The notes beneath the pieces were generated by a model. That model did no database searches and was not told the DNA's origin. It saw only the letters and a list, made by a program, of their open reading frames with translations. From positions 1-9,944 of the forward strand of contig DHOG01000170.1 in the NCBI GenBank assembly GCA_002410715.1: DNA of 9,944 bases. Reading direction: 5' to 3'. This DNA is from Ruminococcaceae bacterium UBA5396. Lineage in GTDB: Bacteria > Bacillota > Clostridia > Oscillospirales > Acutalibacteraceae. The number at the start of each line of letters is the position of its first letter. Position 1 is the stretch's first letter. Position numbers and translations under genes: made by a program. Positions 1 to 7,606 of the stretch are shown here, piece after piece.

Positions 1-5
1 CTTTC

Positions 6-75
6 GGTGCATCTTAAGATGCCGCCAGTCTCAGCCCCTTGTAGGGGCAGTGCAAGCCACCGGCTGAGCCGGGGG
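6..75. repeat. GC-rich hairpin cluster (possible REP-like repeat or structured RNA end)
   Basis: Three hairpins lie in a row. The first pairs 9-13 with 18-22 around TTAA, inside the perfect 14-base palindrome GCATCTTAAGATGC, and can be extended by 6-8 with 24-26 around a bulged C23. The second pairs GCCCC (34-38) with GGGGC (44-48) around TTGTA. The third pairs CCGGC (60-64) with GCCGG (68-72) around TGA. An alternative long pairing is CTCAGCC (30-36) with GGCTGAG (62-68). Forty of the 55 bases in 21-75 are G or C, whereas the DNA just after is AT-rich. The TTGTAGGGGC core resembles palindromic intergenic repeats I associate with gut Clostridia, but that is from memory. No T-run follows, so it is not an ordinary intrinsic terminator. 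Reading frame 1 is also open to a TGA at 79-81, so the tail of an upstream gene cannot be excluded. Confidence 0.4.
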
Positions 76-77
76 TA

Positions 78-106
78 TTGACTACTGTTATTTTGCAGGT
101 TATATA
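78..106 (+). promoter_or_regulatory. Candidate sigma-A promoter P1 upstream of recJ
   Basis: TTGACT at 78-83 is followed, after exactly 17 bases, by TATATA at 101-106. Both boxes are close to the TTGACA/TATAAT consensus. It starts right after the GC-rich hairpin cluster and is about 75 bases upstream of the recJ start. It is called by eye only. Confidence 0.5.
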
Positions 107-112
107 TTTTGG

Positions 113-141
113 TTGAATAGTGCGGAATAAAATGATAAAAT
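113..141 (+). promoter_or_regulatory. Candidate sigma-A promoter P2 upstream of recJ, extended -10
   Basis: TTGAAT at 113-118 and TAAAAT at 136-141 are separated by 17 bases. A TG at 133-134, one base before the -10 box, makes it an extended -10 element. Transcription would begin near 148 and give a leader of about 30 bases before recJ. It is tandem with P1, so the operon could have two starts. Confidence 0.5.
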
Positions 142-163
142 AAAGAAAGTGTGATTTTTTGGC

Positions 164-170
164 AAGGAGG
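164..170 (+). promoter_or_regulatory. Ribosome binding site deciding the recJ start
   Basis: AAGGAGG lies 8 bases before the ATG at 179. The alternative GTG at 170 would begin inside this site, so the longer reading that adds Met-Ser-Gly is unlikely. Confidence 0.8.
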
Positions 171-178
171 TGTCGGGG

Positions 179-2230
179 ATGAGCATAAAGCGTTGGGTTA
201 TTCCATCTTTGGATAAGGAAGCTGCGGCACAGCTGGCTGAGGATTGTGAGATTAACCCGTTCCTTGCTCTGCTTTTAGTAACACGCGGTATAACCGACGC
301 CGAAAGCGCCGCTGATTTTTTGCTAGGCGGAGATATTTCGGATGATCCTTTTTCTTTTGCCGACATGGATATTGCGGCAGAGAGACTGCTACGTGCCATA
401 GATAATCGAGAGATGATCGCTGTCTACGGCGATTATGATGCGGACGGCGTAACAGCTACGGTTTTACTATATTCTTATCTGCGTGAAAAAGGCGCTGATG
501 TCATTTATTATATTCCTGAACGCGAGTGTGAAGGCTATGGTCTTCATAAAGAAAGCATTGACAAGCTTGATCAGCAAGGAGTCAAATTAATTGTAACGGT
601 GGATAATGGGGTATCAGCAGCAGATGAAATTGATTATGCTGCATCAAAGGGTATTGAGGTGGTGGTTACAGATCATCACCAACCACCGAATAATTTACCT
701 AAAGCGGTTGCAGTCGTAAATCCTCATCGTGTTGATTGCGGCAGTGAGTTTAAAGATTACGCAGGAGTTGGTGTTGCTTTTAAGCTTGTCTGCGCCATGG
801 AGGGGGATACAGAATCCGTTCTGGAAAGGTACGGCGATCTGGTTGCGCTTGGTACATTAGGCGATGTAATGCCACTGACTGGTGAAAACAGGACACTTGT
901 AAGGGCCGGTCTTCAAATATTGAATCAAAATATTAGGCCGGGTATTCAAGCATTACGTAAGCTTGCGGGAGTTGACAATAAAAACCTATATTCTATTACC
1001 ACTGCGTTTACATTGGTTCCCCGTTTAAACGCTGCCGGACGTATGGATACACCTGATTTGGCCGCGCGGCTTCTGATGACAAACCAGAAAATTGTGGCAG
1101 AAACTCTTGCCTCGGAGCTTCAGGAATGTAATGTGCGTCGACAGAAGGCGGAATCGGAAATTATGAAAGAGGTTGAAAAACAGCTGCAAATGGATTCAAA
1201 TTTATTATCGCAGCGCGTGCTTGTGATCGACGGAAACGACTGGAATCCCGGCGTTGTGGGTATAATAGCTGCACGTATTGCAGAGCGTTACGGAAAGCCG
1301 TGTATACTAATTGCAACCAAGGACGGGGAAGGTAAAGGCTCGGGACGAAGTGTTAAAGGCTTTTCACTTTTCGATGCGATCAATTCCTGTTCCGATATAC
1401 TCAGCCGTTTTGGTGGGCACGAGCAGGCGGCCGGCTTAAGTCTTTCATCCGAAATTATAAGCATATTTAGACAGAGAATCAATCAGTATGCCGCAGAAAA
1501 CTACCCGAAAATGCCGATTCCTGAGCTTTGCATTACTTTTAAGCTTCGTCCGTCTCAGGTGGATGTAGAAAAGCTGAATCTGATTTCTGCGTTGGAACCT
1601 CTGGGTGCGTGTAATCCGCAGCCTGTATTTGGGCTTTTTGATATGAAGCTTGATAATATTATGCCGATCGGGCAGGGAAAACATCTAAGGCTCTCTGTTT
1701 CACGGGATGATGTACGCCTTTCGGTATGCAGATTCAACACAACATGCGAGAACTTTCCTTATGAGTGTGTTCAAAAAGTGAATCTTGTGGTTACTATGGA
1801 GCGCAACGAATACCGTGGTGTGGTAACTCCTTCACTGCTGCTAAAGGATATTAGACCTGCTGAGATGCAGCAGGAAGAGCTGATTGAGGCATACGATTCG
1901 TTTGATACTATTGTGAGATGCGAAACAATAACGCCGGATGAGGTAGTCCGATGGACTCCTGAAAGAGAGCATTTGGAAAGGATATATCGTTTTATTCGCA
2001 CAAAGAATAATTGGTCCGGTGGCTTAGATCAGCTTGAATATTTGTTGCAAAAACCTAAAATTGCTTTTATACAGATACGACTGTCACTGGAAATACTGCG
2101 GCAGGCCGGTTTGATATCTTTAAATGATCGTGGGGACTTAATGGTAATTTCATTGCTTCCTGTCAGCGGAAAAACCGACCTTAATCAAACACCGATAATG
2201 CAGTATCTTAACTCCTACTTGGAGAAATGA
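179..2230 (+). CDS. recJ: Single-stranded-DNA-specific 5'-3' exonuclease RecJ
   Basis: RecJ degrades single-stranded DNA 5' to 3' in recombinational repair, mismatch repair and replication-fork processing in the cytoplasm. The 683-residue product has the DHH phosphoesterase motifs in order: DYDADG at residues 85-90, DNG at 142-144 and DHH at 165-167, then GTLGDVMPL further on, and the DHHA1 motif GGH at 412-414 inside RFGGHEQAAG. These acidic and histidine residues bind the catalytic metals. About 130 C-terminal residues follow the OB-like region and look like a winged helix (LEILRQAGLI), as in the Gram-positive RecJ C-terminal extension; the protein is longer than E. coli RecJ and shorter than the Bacillus one. 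I chose the ATG at 179 because AAGGAGG (164-170) sits 8 bases before it; the in-frame GTG at 170 overlaps that site. The stop directly abuts the relA start. No damage is seen. Confidence 0.96.
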   Translation: MSIKRWVIPSLDKEAAAQLAEDCEINPFLALLLVTRGITDAESAADFLLGGDISDDPFSFADMDIAAERLLRAIDNREMIAVYGDYDADGVTATVLLYSYLREKGADVIYYIPERECEGYGLHKESIDKLDQQGVKLIVTVDNGVSAADEIDYAASKGIEVVVTDHHQPPNNLPKAVAVVNPHRVDCGSEFKDYAGVGVAFKLVCAMEGDTESVLERYGDLVALGTLGDVMPLTGENRTLVRAGLQILNQNIRPGIQALRKLAGVDNKNLYSITTAFTLVPRLNAAGRMDTPDLAARLLMTNQKIVAETLASELQECNVRRQKAESEIMKEVEKQLQMDSNLLSQRVLVIDGNDWNPGVVGIIAARIAERYGKPCILIATKDGEGKGSGRSVKGFSLFDAINSCSDILSRFGGHEQAAGLSLSSEIISIFRQRINQYAAENYPKMPIPELCITFKLRPSQVDVEKLNLISALEPLGACNPQPVFGLFDMKLDNIMPIGQGKHLRLSVSRDDVRLSVCRFNTTCENFPYECVQKVNLVVTMERNEYRGVVTPSLLLKDIRPAEMQQEELIEAYDSFDTIVRCETITPDEVVRWTPEREHLERIYRFIRTKNNWSGGLDQLEYLLQKPKIAFIQIRLSLEILRQAGLISLNDRGDLMVISLLPVSGKTDLNQTPIMQYLNSYLEK

Positions 2231-4435
2231 GTGTTACTTATGAAATGCGACGTTAATAAAATAGAATCAATCAATGAACTGAAATCCCTGCTTTCCAAAA
2301 GCGGTAAGCCATATGATATGGATGTCATTGACAAAGCGATTGCTGCTGCTGCTGCTGCACATGAGGGACAAAAGCGCTCATCGGGCGAGGAATATGTATG
2401 TCATCCCCTCTTGGCCGCTTCGATTCTTGTCGAGCTGGGAATGGATAGTGAAACCATTGTAGCGACAATCCTACATGATGTTGTTGAGGATACCTCCGTC
2501 AGTCTTGATGATATAGCCAAGCAGTTTGGCAATGATGTTGCTGCCCTGGTAGACGGCGTTACCAAACTGAGTAAACTGTCGTACTCTACAAAAGAGGAAC
2601 AACAGGCGGAAAATGTACGCAAGATGCTGCTTGCTATGGCTCAAGATATACGGGTAATAATCATCAAGCTTGCCGATAGACTGCATAATATGCGTACAAT
2701 CGGCTCCTTACCGGAGCAAAAACGGCGTGATAAAGCAAAAGAAACAATGGATATTTTTGCGCCGCTTGCACATCGCCTTGGAATTCGCGCGGTAAAAGAA
2801 GAGCTTGAGGATTTGTCGCTGAGAATTCTAGACCCGGTCGCATATACCGAAATTGAGGAAGCGCTTGCTCTTCGCGAAGGGGAGCGCAATGCATTTATTG
2901 AGAGTATTAAGCAGCGTATTACCGAAAAGCTGAAAAGTATACCGATTGAGTGCTATGTTGCAGGACGCATAAAGAGTATTACAGGTATCTATCGTAAAAT
3001 GTATATACAAGGGCGTTCGTTTGACGAAATATATGATATTTATGCCGTTCGTGTAATCGTGGATTCCGACAATGATTGTTATAATGTTCTCGGCATTATT
3101 CATGATATGTTCCGTCCAATACCCAACCGGTTCAAAGATTATATTTCAACACCAAAATCGAATATGTACCAGTCGCTTCATACCACTGTAATTAGTAAAG
3201 AAAAGATACCTTTTGAAGTGCAGATTCGTACTTGGGAAATGCATTACACCGCCGAATACGGGATCGCGGCACACTGGAAGTATAAACTGGGTATTCAACG
3301 CAAGGATAAGCTTGAGGAGAGGCTGGCATGGGTTCGCCAGTTTATAGAAAACCAAAAGGATGTTGATGATGCCGAAGATATCATACGTTCTATAAAAACC
3401 GACTTATCATCTGACGATGTTTTTGTTTTTACGCCGAAAGGAGATGTAATAACTCTTCCTGTCGGCGCTACGGTGATTGATTTTGCATATGCAATCCATT
3501 CGGCAGTCGGTAATCGTATGGTTGGAGCAAAAGTCGACGGACGAATTGTTTCAATCGATTATGAAGTCAAAACCGGTGAAATTGTTGAAATTCTGACTAC
3601 ATCAGCACAAGGGCGCGGTCCCAGCCGTGACTGGCTCAATATTGTAAAGACCGGAGAAGCGCGAAATAAAATTCGTTCATGGTTCAAAAAGGAACGCCGG
3701 GAAGAAAATGTCGAGCAGGGAAAGGCAGAGCTTGATCGTGAGCTTTCACGCAACGGTATCAAGCTACCCGAAGATAAAATGAATGAATTCCTGCTTTCAC
3801 AATGTAAGAAGCAGCATTGTGCTACACTAGAGGATTTTTACGCAGCAATTGGATACGGCGGCATTATTTTATCACGCATTATGACGCGTATCAAAGAAGA
3901 CTATCTAAAGCTTGCCAAGACAGAAAATATACAGCCGGATACACTTGTTACCGCTGTTCGCCCGCGTCACAATAACGGCGGTGTAATAATCGATAATATG
4001 GACAATTGCCTGGTTAAGTTTGCAAGGTGCTGCAATCCCGTTCCGGGTGATCGTATTATCGGATTCATTACGCGCGGATATGGCGTATCAATTCATAAAA
4101 ACGATTGTATCAACGTTCCAAAGGACATGACCAAAGCATCCGAACCTGACAGATGGGTAAATGTTCATTGGGAGGAAAGCGTAAAAGATGAATTTAAGGC
4201 CACTCTGACGATAGAAGCCAAAAACAGGAATGCATTACTCGCTGACATAACAACGCAGCTTGCTTCTATGCATGTAATGATACATGCAATTAGCGCCAGA
4301 GAATCCCATGACAGTACGGTTATTATGAATGTCACCGTAGGTGTGAATAGTCTTGATCATTTACAGTCAGTGATGTCGCGACTCGGAAAGATACCGGGAA
4401 CGTATGGTGTTACACGTAGTAGAAGTAGTGGCTAA
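2231..4435 (+). CDS. relA: Bifunctional (p)ppGpp synthetase/hydrolase, Rel family
   Basis: This is the stringent-response enzyme that makes (p)ppGpp from ATP and GDP/GTP on starved ribosomes and also hydrolyses it. At 734 residues it is full length for long Rel proteins. The N-terminal HD hydrolase is intact, with H58, H82-D83, E86-D87 and D149. The synthetase has D269 (EIYDIYAVRV) and E329 (FEVQIRT). RFKD at 300-303 is the RXKD form seen in bifunctional enzymes, not the EXDD form of RelA proper. Then come a TGS domain (about 395-460), a CC/zinc-finger domain (C600-C601, H622, C626) and an ACT domain (about 655-734). Start: GTG at 2231 lies six bases after GGAG (2221-2224); the ATG at 2240 is 15 bases away and less likely. 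It directly abuts recJ (TGA then GTG), so the two are probably cotranscribed. The usual Bacillus neighbour apt is absent between them. Rel is the more precise family name. Confidence 0.97.
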   Translation: MLLMKCDVNKIESINELKSLLSKSGKPYDMDVIDKAIAAAAAAHEGQKRSSGEEYVCHPLLAASILVELGMDSETIVATILHDVVEDTSVSLDDIAKQFGNDVAALVDGVTKLSKLSYSTKEEQQAENVRKMLLAMAQDIRVIIIKLADRLHNMRTIGSLPEQKRRDKAKETMDIFAPLAHRLGIRAVKEELEDLSLRILDPVAYTEIEEALALREGERNAFIESIKQRITEKLKSIPIECYVAGRIKSITGIYRKMYIQGRSFDEIYDIYAVRVIVDSDNDCYNVLGIIHDMFRPIPNRFKDYISTPKSNMYQSLHTTVISKEKIPFEVQIRTWEMHYTAEYGIAAHWKYKLGIQRKDKLEERLAWVRQFIENQKDVDDAEDIIRSIKTDLSSDDVFVFTPKGDVITLPVGATVIDFAYAIHSAVGNRMVGAKVDGRIVSIDYEVKTGEIVEILTTSAQGRGPSRDWLNIVKTGEARNKIRSWFKKERREENVEQGKAELDRELSRNGIKLPEDKMNEFLLSQCKKQHCATLEDFYAAIGYGGIILSRIMTRIKEDYLKLAKTENIQPDTLVTAVRPRHNNGGVIIDNMDNCLVKFARCCNPVPGDRIIGFITRGYGVSIHKNDCINVPKDMTKASEPDRWVNVHWEESVKDEFKATLTIEAKNRNALLADITTQLASMHVMIHAISARESHDSTVIMNVTVGVNSLDHLQSVMSRLGKIPGTYGVTRSRSSG

Positions 4436-4522
4436 TGCGTCTACATCCGGTTGCATTCTATTTAGACAGACACAAATACACCGCAAATAACTTTTTATTT
4501 TCAGGAAGGAAACTTTTAAACC
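4436..4522. other. 87-base gap between relA and the MBL-fold gene
   Basis: The gap holds the GGAAGG-type ribosome binding site of the next gene (4503-4510). I see no hairpin with a T-run and no well-spaced promoter pair; TTGCAT at 4451 has no good -10 box 17 bases on. Readthrough from relA is therefore the simplest reading. Confidence 0.5.
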
Positions 4523-5164
4523 ATGAAATTTATTTGTTTGCCGGTCGGTGAGCTCGATACTAACTGTTACATTGTATTTGATAATAATAATCAAGGCGTG
4601 GTAATTGATCCGGGCGGAGAATCGGAAAGTATAATTCAAGTAATACGGAAATATAATCTTAATATTCTGTATGTAATCCTTACTCATGTTCATTTTGATC
4701 ATATGCTTGCCTCCAACGATGTTCTGGACCAAACAGGGGCGGATTTTATGGTTCCAAAAGATGATGAAGCTGCATTATCTGATACCAACAGAAATTTAAT
4801 GCATTTCGTCGGGAAAAGAAGAGAATTAACCCTTCGTGCGAATCGAGTGCTTGCCGACGGTGATAGATTCATGACGGGAAATCTTGAGTTTCAGGTACTT
4901 CATACGCCGGGGCATACGCCCGGCAGCAGTTGTTTTATATGCGGCGATTTGCTGATAACGGGAGACACGTTGTTCGCGGGTGGGATCGGACGAACCGACT
5001 TTCCCGGTGGCAGCAGCACTGCTATAAAAAGCTCGTTGATACGCTTAAGCAAACTGGAAGGAGATTATACGGTGTTGCCCGGACATGGACCTGCAACAAC
5101 CTTGAAATCGGAACAACAAGGCAATCCGTATTTAAATTCATCTGACTATGTTATTGATTATTAA
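4523..5164 (+). CDS. MBL-fold metallohydrolase, glyoxalase II-like
   Basis: This is a 213-residue metallo-beta-lactamase-fold hydrolase with a two-metal site. The first motif is THVHFDH (54-60), with H55, H57, D59 and H60. The other ligands are H131 in HTPGHTPGS, D148 in GDTLFAGG and H188 in LPGHGP. GRTDFPGG at 156-163 is typical of the small glyoxalase II-like (YcbL-type) subgroup usually annotated as hydroxyacylglutathione hydrolase. The long C-terminal substrate domain of true glyoxalase II is missing, and Clostridia generally lack glutathione, so the substrate is better left open (a thioester is plausible). AGGAAGGA lies 12 bases before the ATG, a little far but the best site present. The last 17 bases overlap the start of hemZ. 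A gene of this type between rel and hemZ is a common clostridial arrangement, as I recall it. Confidence 0.9.
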   Translation: MKFICLPVGELDTNCYIVFDNNNQGVVIDPGGESESIIQVIRKYNLNILYVILTHVHFDHMLASNDVLDQTGADFMVPKDDEAALSDTNRNLMHFVGKRRELTLRANRVLADGDRFMTGNLEFQVLHTPGHTPGSSCFICGDLLITGDTLFAGGIGRTDFPGGSSTAIKSSLIRLSKLEGDYTVLPGHGPATTLKSEQQGNPYLNSSDYVIDY

Positions 5165-6635
5165 AGGTCATTCTTTTAGATTTGAACTTGAGAATGTCTG
5201 CAGACTGTTTCTTCCGCAGGAGAAGATATCAGTAAATGAAAATGAGGCTGATATTCTTGATAATGAAAATATTATCGCTATATCTGAGCTATCTTCCAAT
5301 GATAAGGAATGGCTGTTAAATACAAAATTGGTTTATGGGGGTTCCCAAGACACAGCAATCGAACGAGTTCTAAAAGCTGAGAAAGGTGCAGGGGATGATC
5401 TTGAAAGGCGGCTGGCGGTACAGCTATATTATTCTTTTGTAAAGTTAACTGGCTTTACACTTCCTTGGGGTGCTGTTACCGGTGTTCGTCCGGTTAAGCT
5501 GATGAGACGTCTTATAAAAGAGCAGGGCAATGAAGAAGCTGTTCGCTGGTTTCGTGATGCTTTGCTTGTCAGCAACGATAAAACCTCACTCTGCCTTGAT
5601 ACCTTGAATGTGGAAAACGACATTCTGTCCCTTTCACGTCGGGAATCCTTCAGTCTTTATATTTCGATTCCATTCTGCCCATCAAGATGTGATTATTGTT
5701 CCTTTGTATCACACACGGTGGAACGTGCCGCCAAGCTGATACCGCAATATGTTGATTGTCTTTGCAGCGAAATAGAATATACGGGTCAGATTGCGAAGAA
5801 CATTGGACTTAGACTTGAAACTGTTTATATGGGCGGGGGCACGCCCACAACCCTGAACGCAGAACAGTTACACCGCATTTTTGACGCCATAGAAAAAAGC
5901 TTTGATCTGTCTTTTCTGCGTGAATATACGGTTGAAGCAGGGCGCCCTGATACCGTAACCCAGGAAAAGCTGCACGCAATCTGGGGGGCGGGTGTAACAC
6001 GGATTAGCATTAATCCGCAGACGCTGAACAACAACGTTCTAAAAGAAATTGGTAGACGACATACTGCTGAACAGTTTTATGACGCGTTCTCCCTTGCACG
6101 CAAATGCGGATTTATAAATATTAATACAGATCTAATTGCAGGCCTGCCCGGAGACAATCCGAAAAGCTTTAGCAATACCTTGGAGGGTATTTTTAAACTC
6201 TCCCCCGAAAGTGTTACAGTTCATACCCTCGCTATGAAAAGGGCTTCAAATTTCGTTAAGCATCGCCGCGAAAATTATTCCGGAGGACTCCAGTCAGCCC
6301 AGATGGTCAATACCAGCATTGAACGACTGAAAGAGGAAGGATATCGCCCGTACTATTTGTATCGCCAAAGCAAAACACTGGGTGGAACAGAAAACACCGG
6401 CTGGTCAAAGCCGGGATTTGAAGGGCTGTATAATGTATATATTATGGATGAAACACACACCATACTCGCCTGTGGCGCAGGCGCTGTCACAAAATTGATA
6501 CATCCTGATACTGAATATCTCAAACGGGTATTTAATTATAAGTTTCCATATGAATACAATAGCCGTTTTGACGACATGATACAAAGAAAAGGGCAGGTGA
6601 TCTCGTTTTATGAAACGCTATTTTCCAAAACGTAG
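5148..6635 (+). CDS. hemZ: Radical SAM protein HemZ (coproporphyrinogen III oxidase-like)
   Basis: The 495-residue product is a radical SAM enzyme of the HemN/HemW/HemZ group. The 4Fe-4S cluster motif is C177-xxx-C181-xx-C184 within IPFCPSRCDYC, and the SAM-binding GGGTP is at 229-233 (VYMGGGTPTTL). A HemZ-type N-terminal domain of about 165 residues precedes it and carries WGAVTGVRP around residue 107, which sets it apart from HemN and HemW. HemN proteins have a further cysteine two residues after the third; here that place is F186, so oxygen-independent coproporphyrinogen dehydrogenase activity should not be assumed. No other haem genes are in view. The ATG at 5148 has no purine-rich site before it and overlaps the MBL gene by 17 bases, so translation is probably coupled. 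The end overlaps the nucleoside kinase by 26 bases. Family is sure; the reaction is not. Confidence 0.93.
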   Translation: MLLIIKGHSFRFELENVCRLFLPQEKISVNENEADILDNENIIAISELSSNDKEWLLNTKLVYGGSQDTAIERVLKAEKGAGDDLERRLAVQLYYSFVKLTGFTLPWGAVTGVRPVKLMRRLIKEQGNEEAVRWFRDALLVSNDKTSLCLDTLNVENDILSLSRRESFSLYISIPFCPSRCDYCSFVSHTVERAAKLIPQYVDCLCSEIEYTGQIAKNIGLRLETVYMGGGTPTTLNAEQLHRIFDAIEKSFDLSFLREYTVEAGRPDTVTQEKLHAIWGAGVTRISINPQTLNNNVLKEIGRRHTAEQFYDAFSLARKCGFININTDLIAGLPGDNPKSFSNTLEGIFKLSPESVTVHTLAMKRASNFVKHRRENYSGGLQSAQMVNTSIERLKEEGYRPYYLYRQSKTLGGTENTGWSKPGFEGLYNVYIMDETHTILACGAGAVTKLIHPDTEYLKRVFNYKFPYEYNSRFDDMIQRKGQVISFYETLFSKT

Positions 6636-7563
6636 ACTTGAACTGAATGAAATCAATCAACGAGTAAGGGCGGATGTAAGTGAACTAATCCAGGAGGAGA
6701 GCGAAAGGTATCAGAAAGAAGTTGAAAAGCTTGCCCGTAATCTAGCTGTTGGATTCGACAACCACTGTCTTGTAATGCTATCCGGTCCATCCTCTTCTGG
6801 CAAAACCACAACCGCCTTGAAGCTATGTGCTTGTCTGAAAGAGCTTGGTATTGATGCGCATACAGTTTCAATGGACGATTTTTATCGCGGACGTGAACAG
6901 GCACCTCGTCTTGAAAACGGGAATTATGATTATGAAGCCTTGGAGGCGCTCAGACTGGATGAACTAGAAAGATGTATGCGAGAACTCATCCGTGACGGTA
7001 GGAGTTGGCTACCACGCTTTGATTTTCATAATGGTAGGCCTTCAGACGAAATGTATGAATTGAAAATCAGCCATAATTCTGTTGTAATATTTGAGGGTAT
7101 TCATGCAATCAACCCATATTTTGAACAGCATCTTCCATCAGGAAATCTCTATAAGGTGTTTATTAATACAGTATCGCCGTTCTTTTTAGATGATGCAAAA
7201 ATTATGGCAAGAAGAAATATTCGGTTGACAAGAAGGATTCTCAGAGATGAAAAATTCAGAAATAGTCCTGTGACCAACACGCTGCACATGTGGCAACAGG
7301 TGGTACGTGGTGAAAACGAGTATATGTTTCCCTATGTCGAAACGGTTGACTATCTGATCGATACCACACATGCCTATGAACCATGTGTTTTTGCTCCGCT
7401 TTTACTGCCGCTGCTTGAGGAGGTATCTGCCGACAATCCTGATTCGGACACGGTCCGGCATTTAATAAGCGTCTTATCGAAATTTGAACCTGTCTCTTTA
7501 GATAAAATGCCTCATGATGCGTTGCTGCGTGAATTTGTCGGTAATTCAACTGCTGTTATCTAG
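6610..7563 (+). CDS. Uridine-kinase-like P-loop nucleoside kinase, short form
   Basis: This kinase of the phosphoribulokinase/uridine kinase superfamily should phosphorylate a nucleoside or similar sugar-bearing metabolite with ATP in the cytoplasm. The 317 residues show a Walker A loop GPSSSGKTT (59-67), MDDFYRG (88-94) with acidic residues that usually contact substrate, PRFDFHNGRP (135-144), a Walker B-like strand VVIFEGIHAINP (158-169) and an arginine-rich lid segment (RRNIRLTRRILRD). Related clostridial proteins of about 550 residues carry a TGS and a synthetase-like domain before the kinase. Here only a charged helix of about 50 residues precedes the P-loop, so this is a short form. AGGTGA (6595-6600) lies nine bases before the ATG at 6610, inside the end of hemZ, and the 26-base overlap points to coupling. 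The substrate cannot be told; uridine/cytidine is a guess from family. No intrinsic terminator follows. Confidence 0.88.
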   Translation: MKRYFPKRRLELNEINQRVRADVSELIQEESERYQKEVEKLARNLAVGFDNHCLVMLSGPSSSGKTTTALKLCACLKELGIDAHTVSMDDFYRGREQAPRLENGNYDYEALEALRLDELERCMRELIRDGRSWLPRFDFHNGRPSDEMYELKISHNSVVIFEGIHAINPYFEQHLPSGNLYKVFINTVSPFFLDDAKIMARRNIRLTRRILRDEKFRNSPVTNTLHMWQQVVRGENEYMFPYVETVDYLIDTTHAYEPCVFAPLLLPLLEEVSADNPDSDTVRHLISVLSKFEPVSLDKMPHDALLREFVGNSTAVI

Positions 7564-7577
7564 ACAAAACATGAGCA

Positions 7578-7606
7578 TTGATTCATAATTTACCATAAGA
7601 TAGAAT
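7578..7606 (+). promoter_or_regulatory. Candidate sigma-A promoter for the zinc-ribbon/punA block
   Basis: TTGATT at 7578-7583 and TAGAAT at 7601-7606 are separated by exactly 17 bases, within the 77-base AT-rich gap after the kinase gene. Transcription from about 7613 would leave a leader of about 28 bases before the ATG at 7641. It may let the last three genes be expressed apart from the recJ-rel block. Confidence 0.5.

Noticed and set aside
1..60. On the minus strand, GGGGCTGAGAC resembles the CTGAGA motif of a TPP riboswitch, and GGCGGCATCT resembles a 6S RNA 3' end.
   Set aside because: The rest of the TPP core is missing, and the minus-strand sequence further 5' (positions 81-190) shows no 6S 5' half and contains the recJ promoters and ribosome binding site.
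1..81. Open reading frame 1 ending at TGA 79-81, possibly the tail of an upstream gene.
   Set aside because: Only 26 codons are visible, they are Arg/Ser/Pro-rich and run through three hairpins, which fits chance translation of GC-rich palindromes; not enough to call a gene.
100..399. Minus-strand reading frame of 99 residues over the recJ start.
   Set aside because: It lies opposite the recJ promoters and coding start, is Ser/Ala-rich, and matches no family I know; recJ clearly codes on the other strand.
4367..4732. Minus-strand frame of 121 residues spanning the relA-MBL gap.
   Set aside because: It crosses the rel ACT domain end and the MBL metal motif on the opposite strand and shows no recognisable domain or ribosome binding site.
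4930..5145. Plus-strand 71-residue frame inside the MBL gene.
   Set aside because: It is an out-of-frame shadow of the segment that codes for the GDTLFAGG and LPGHGP motifs.
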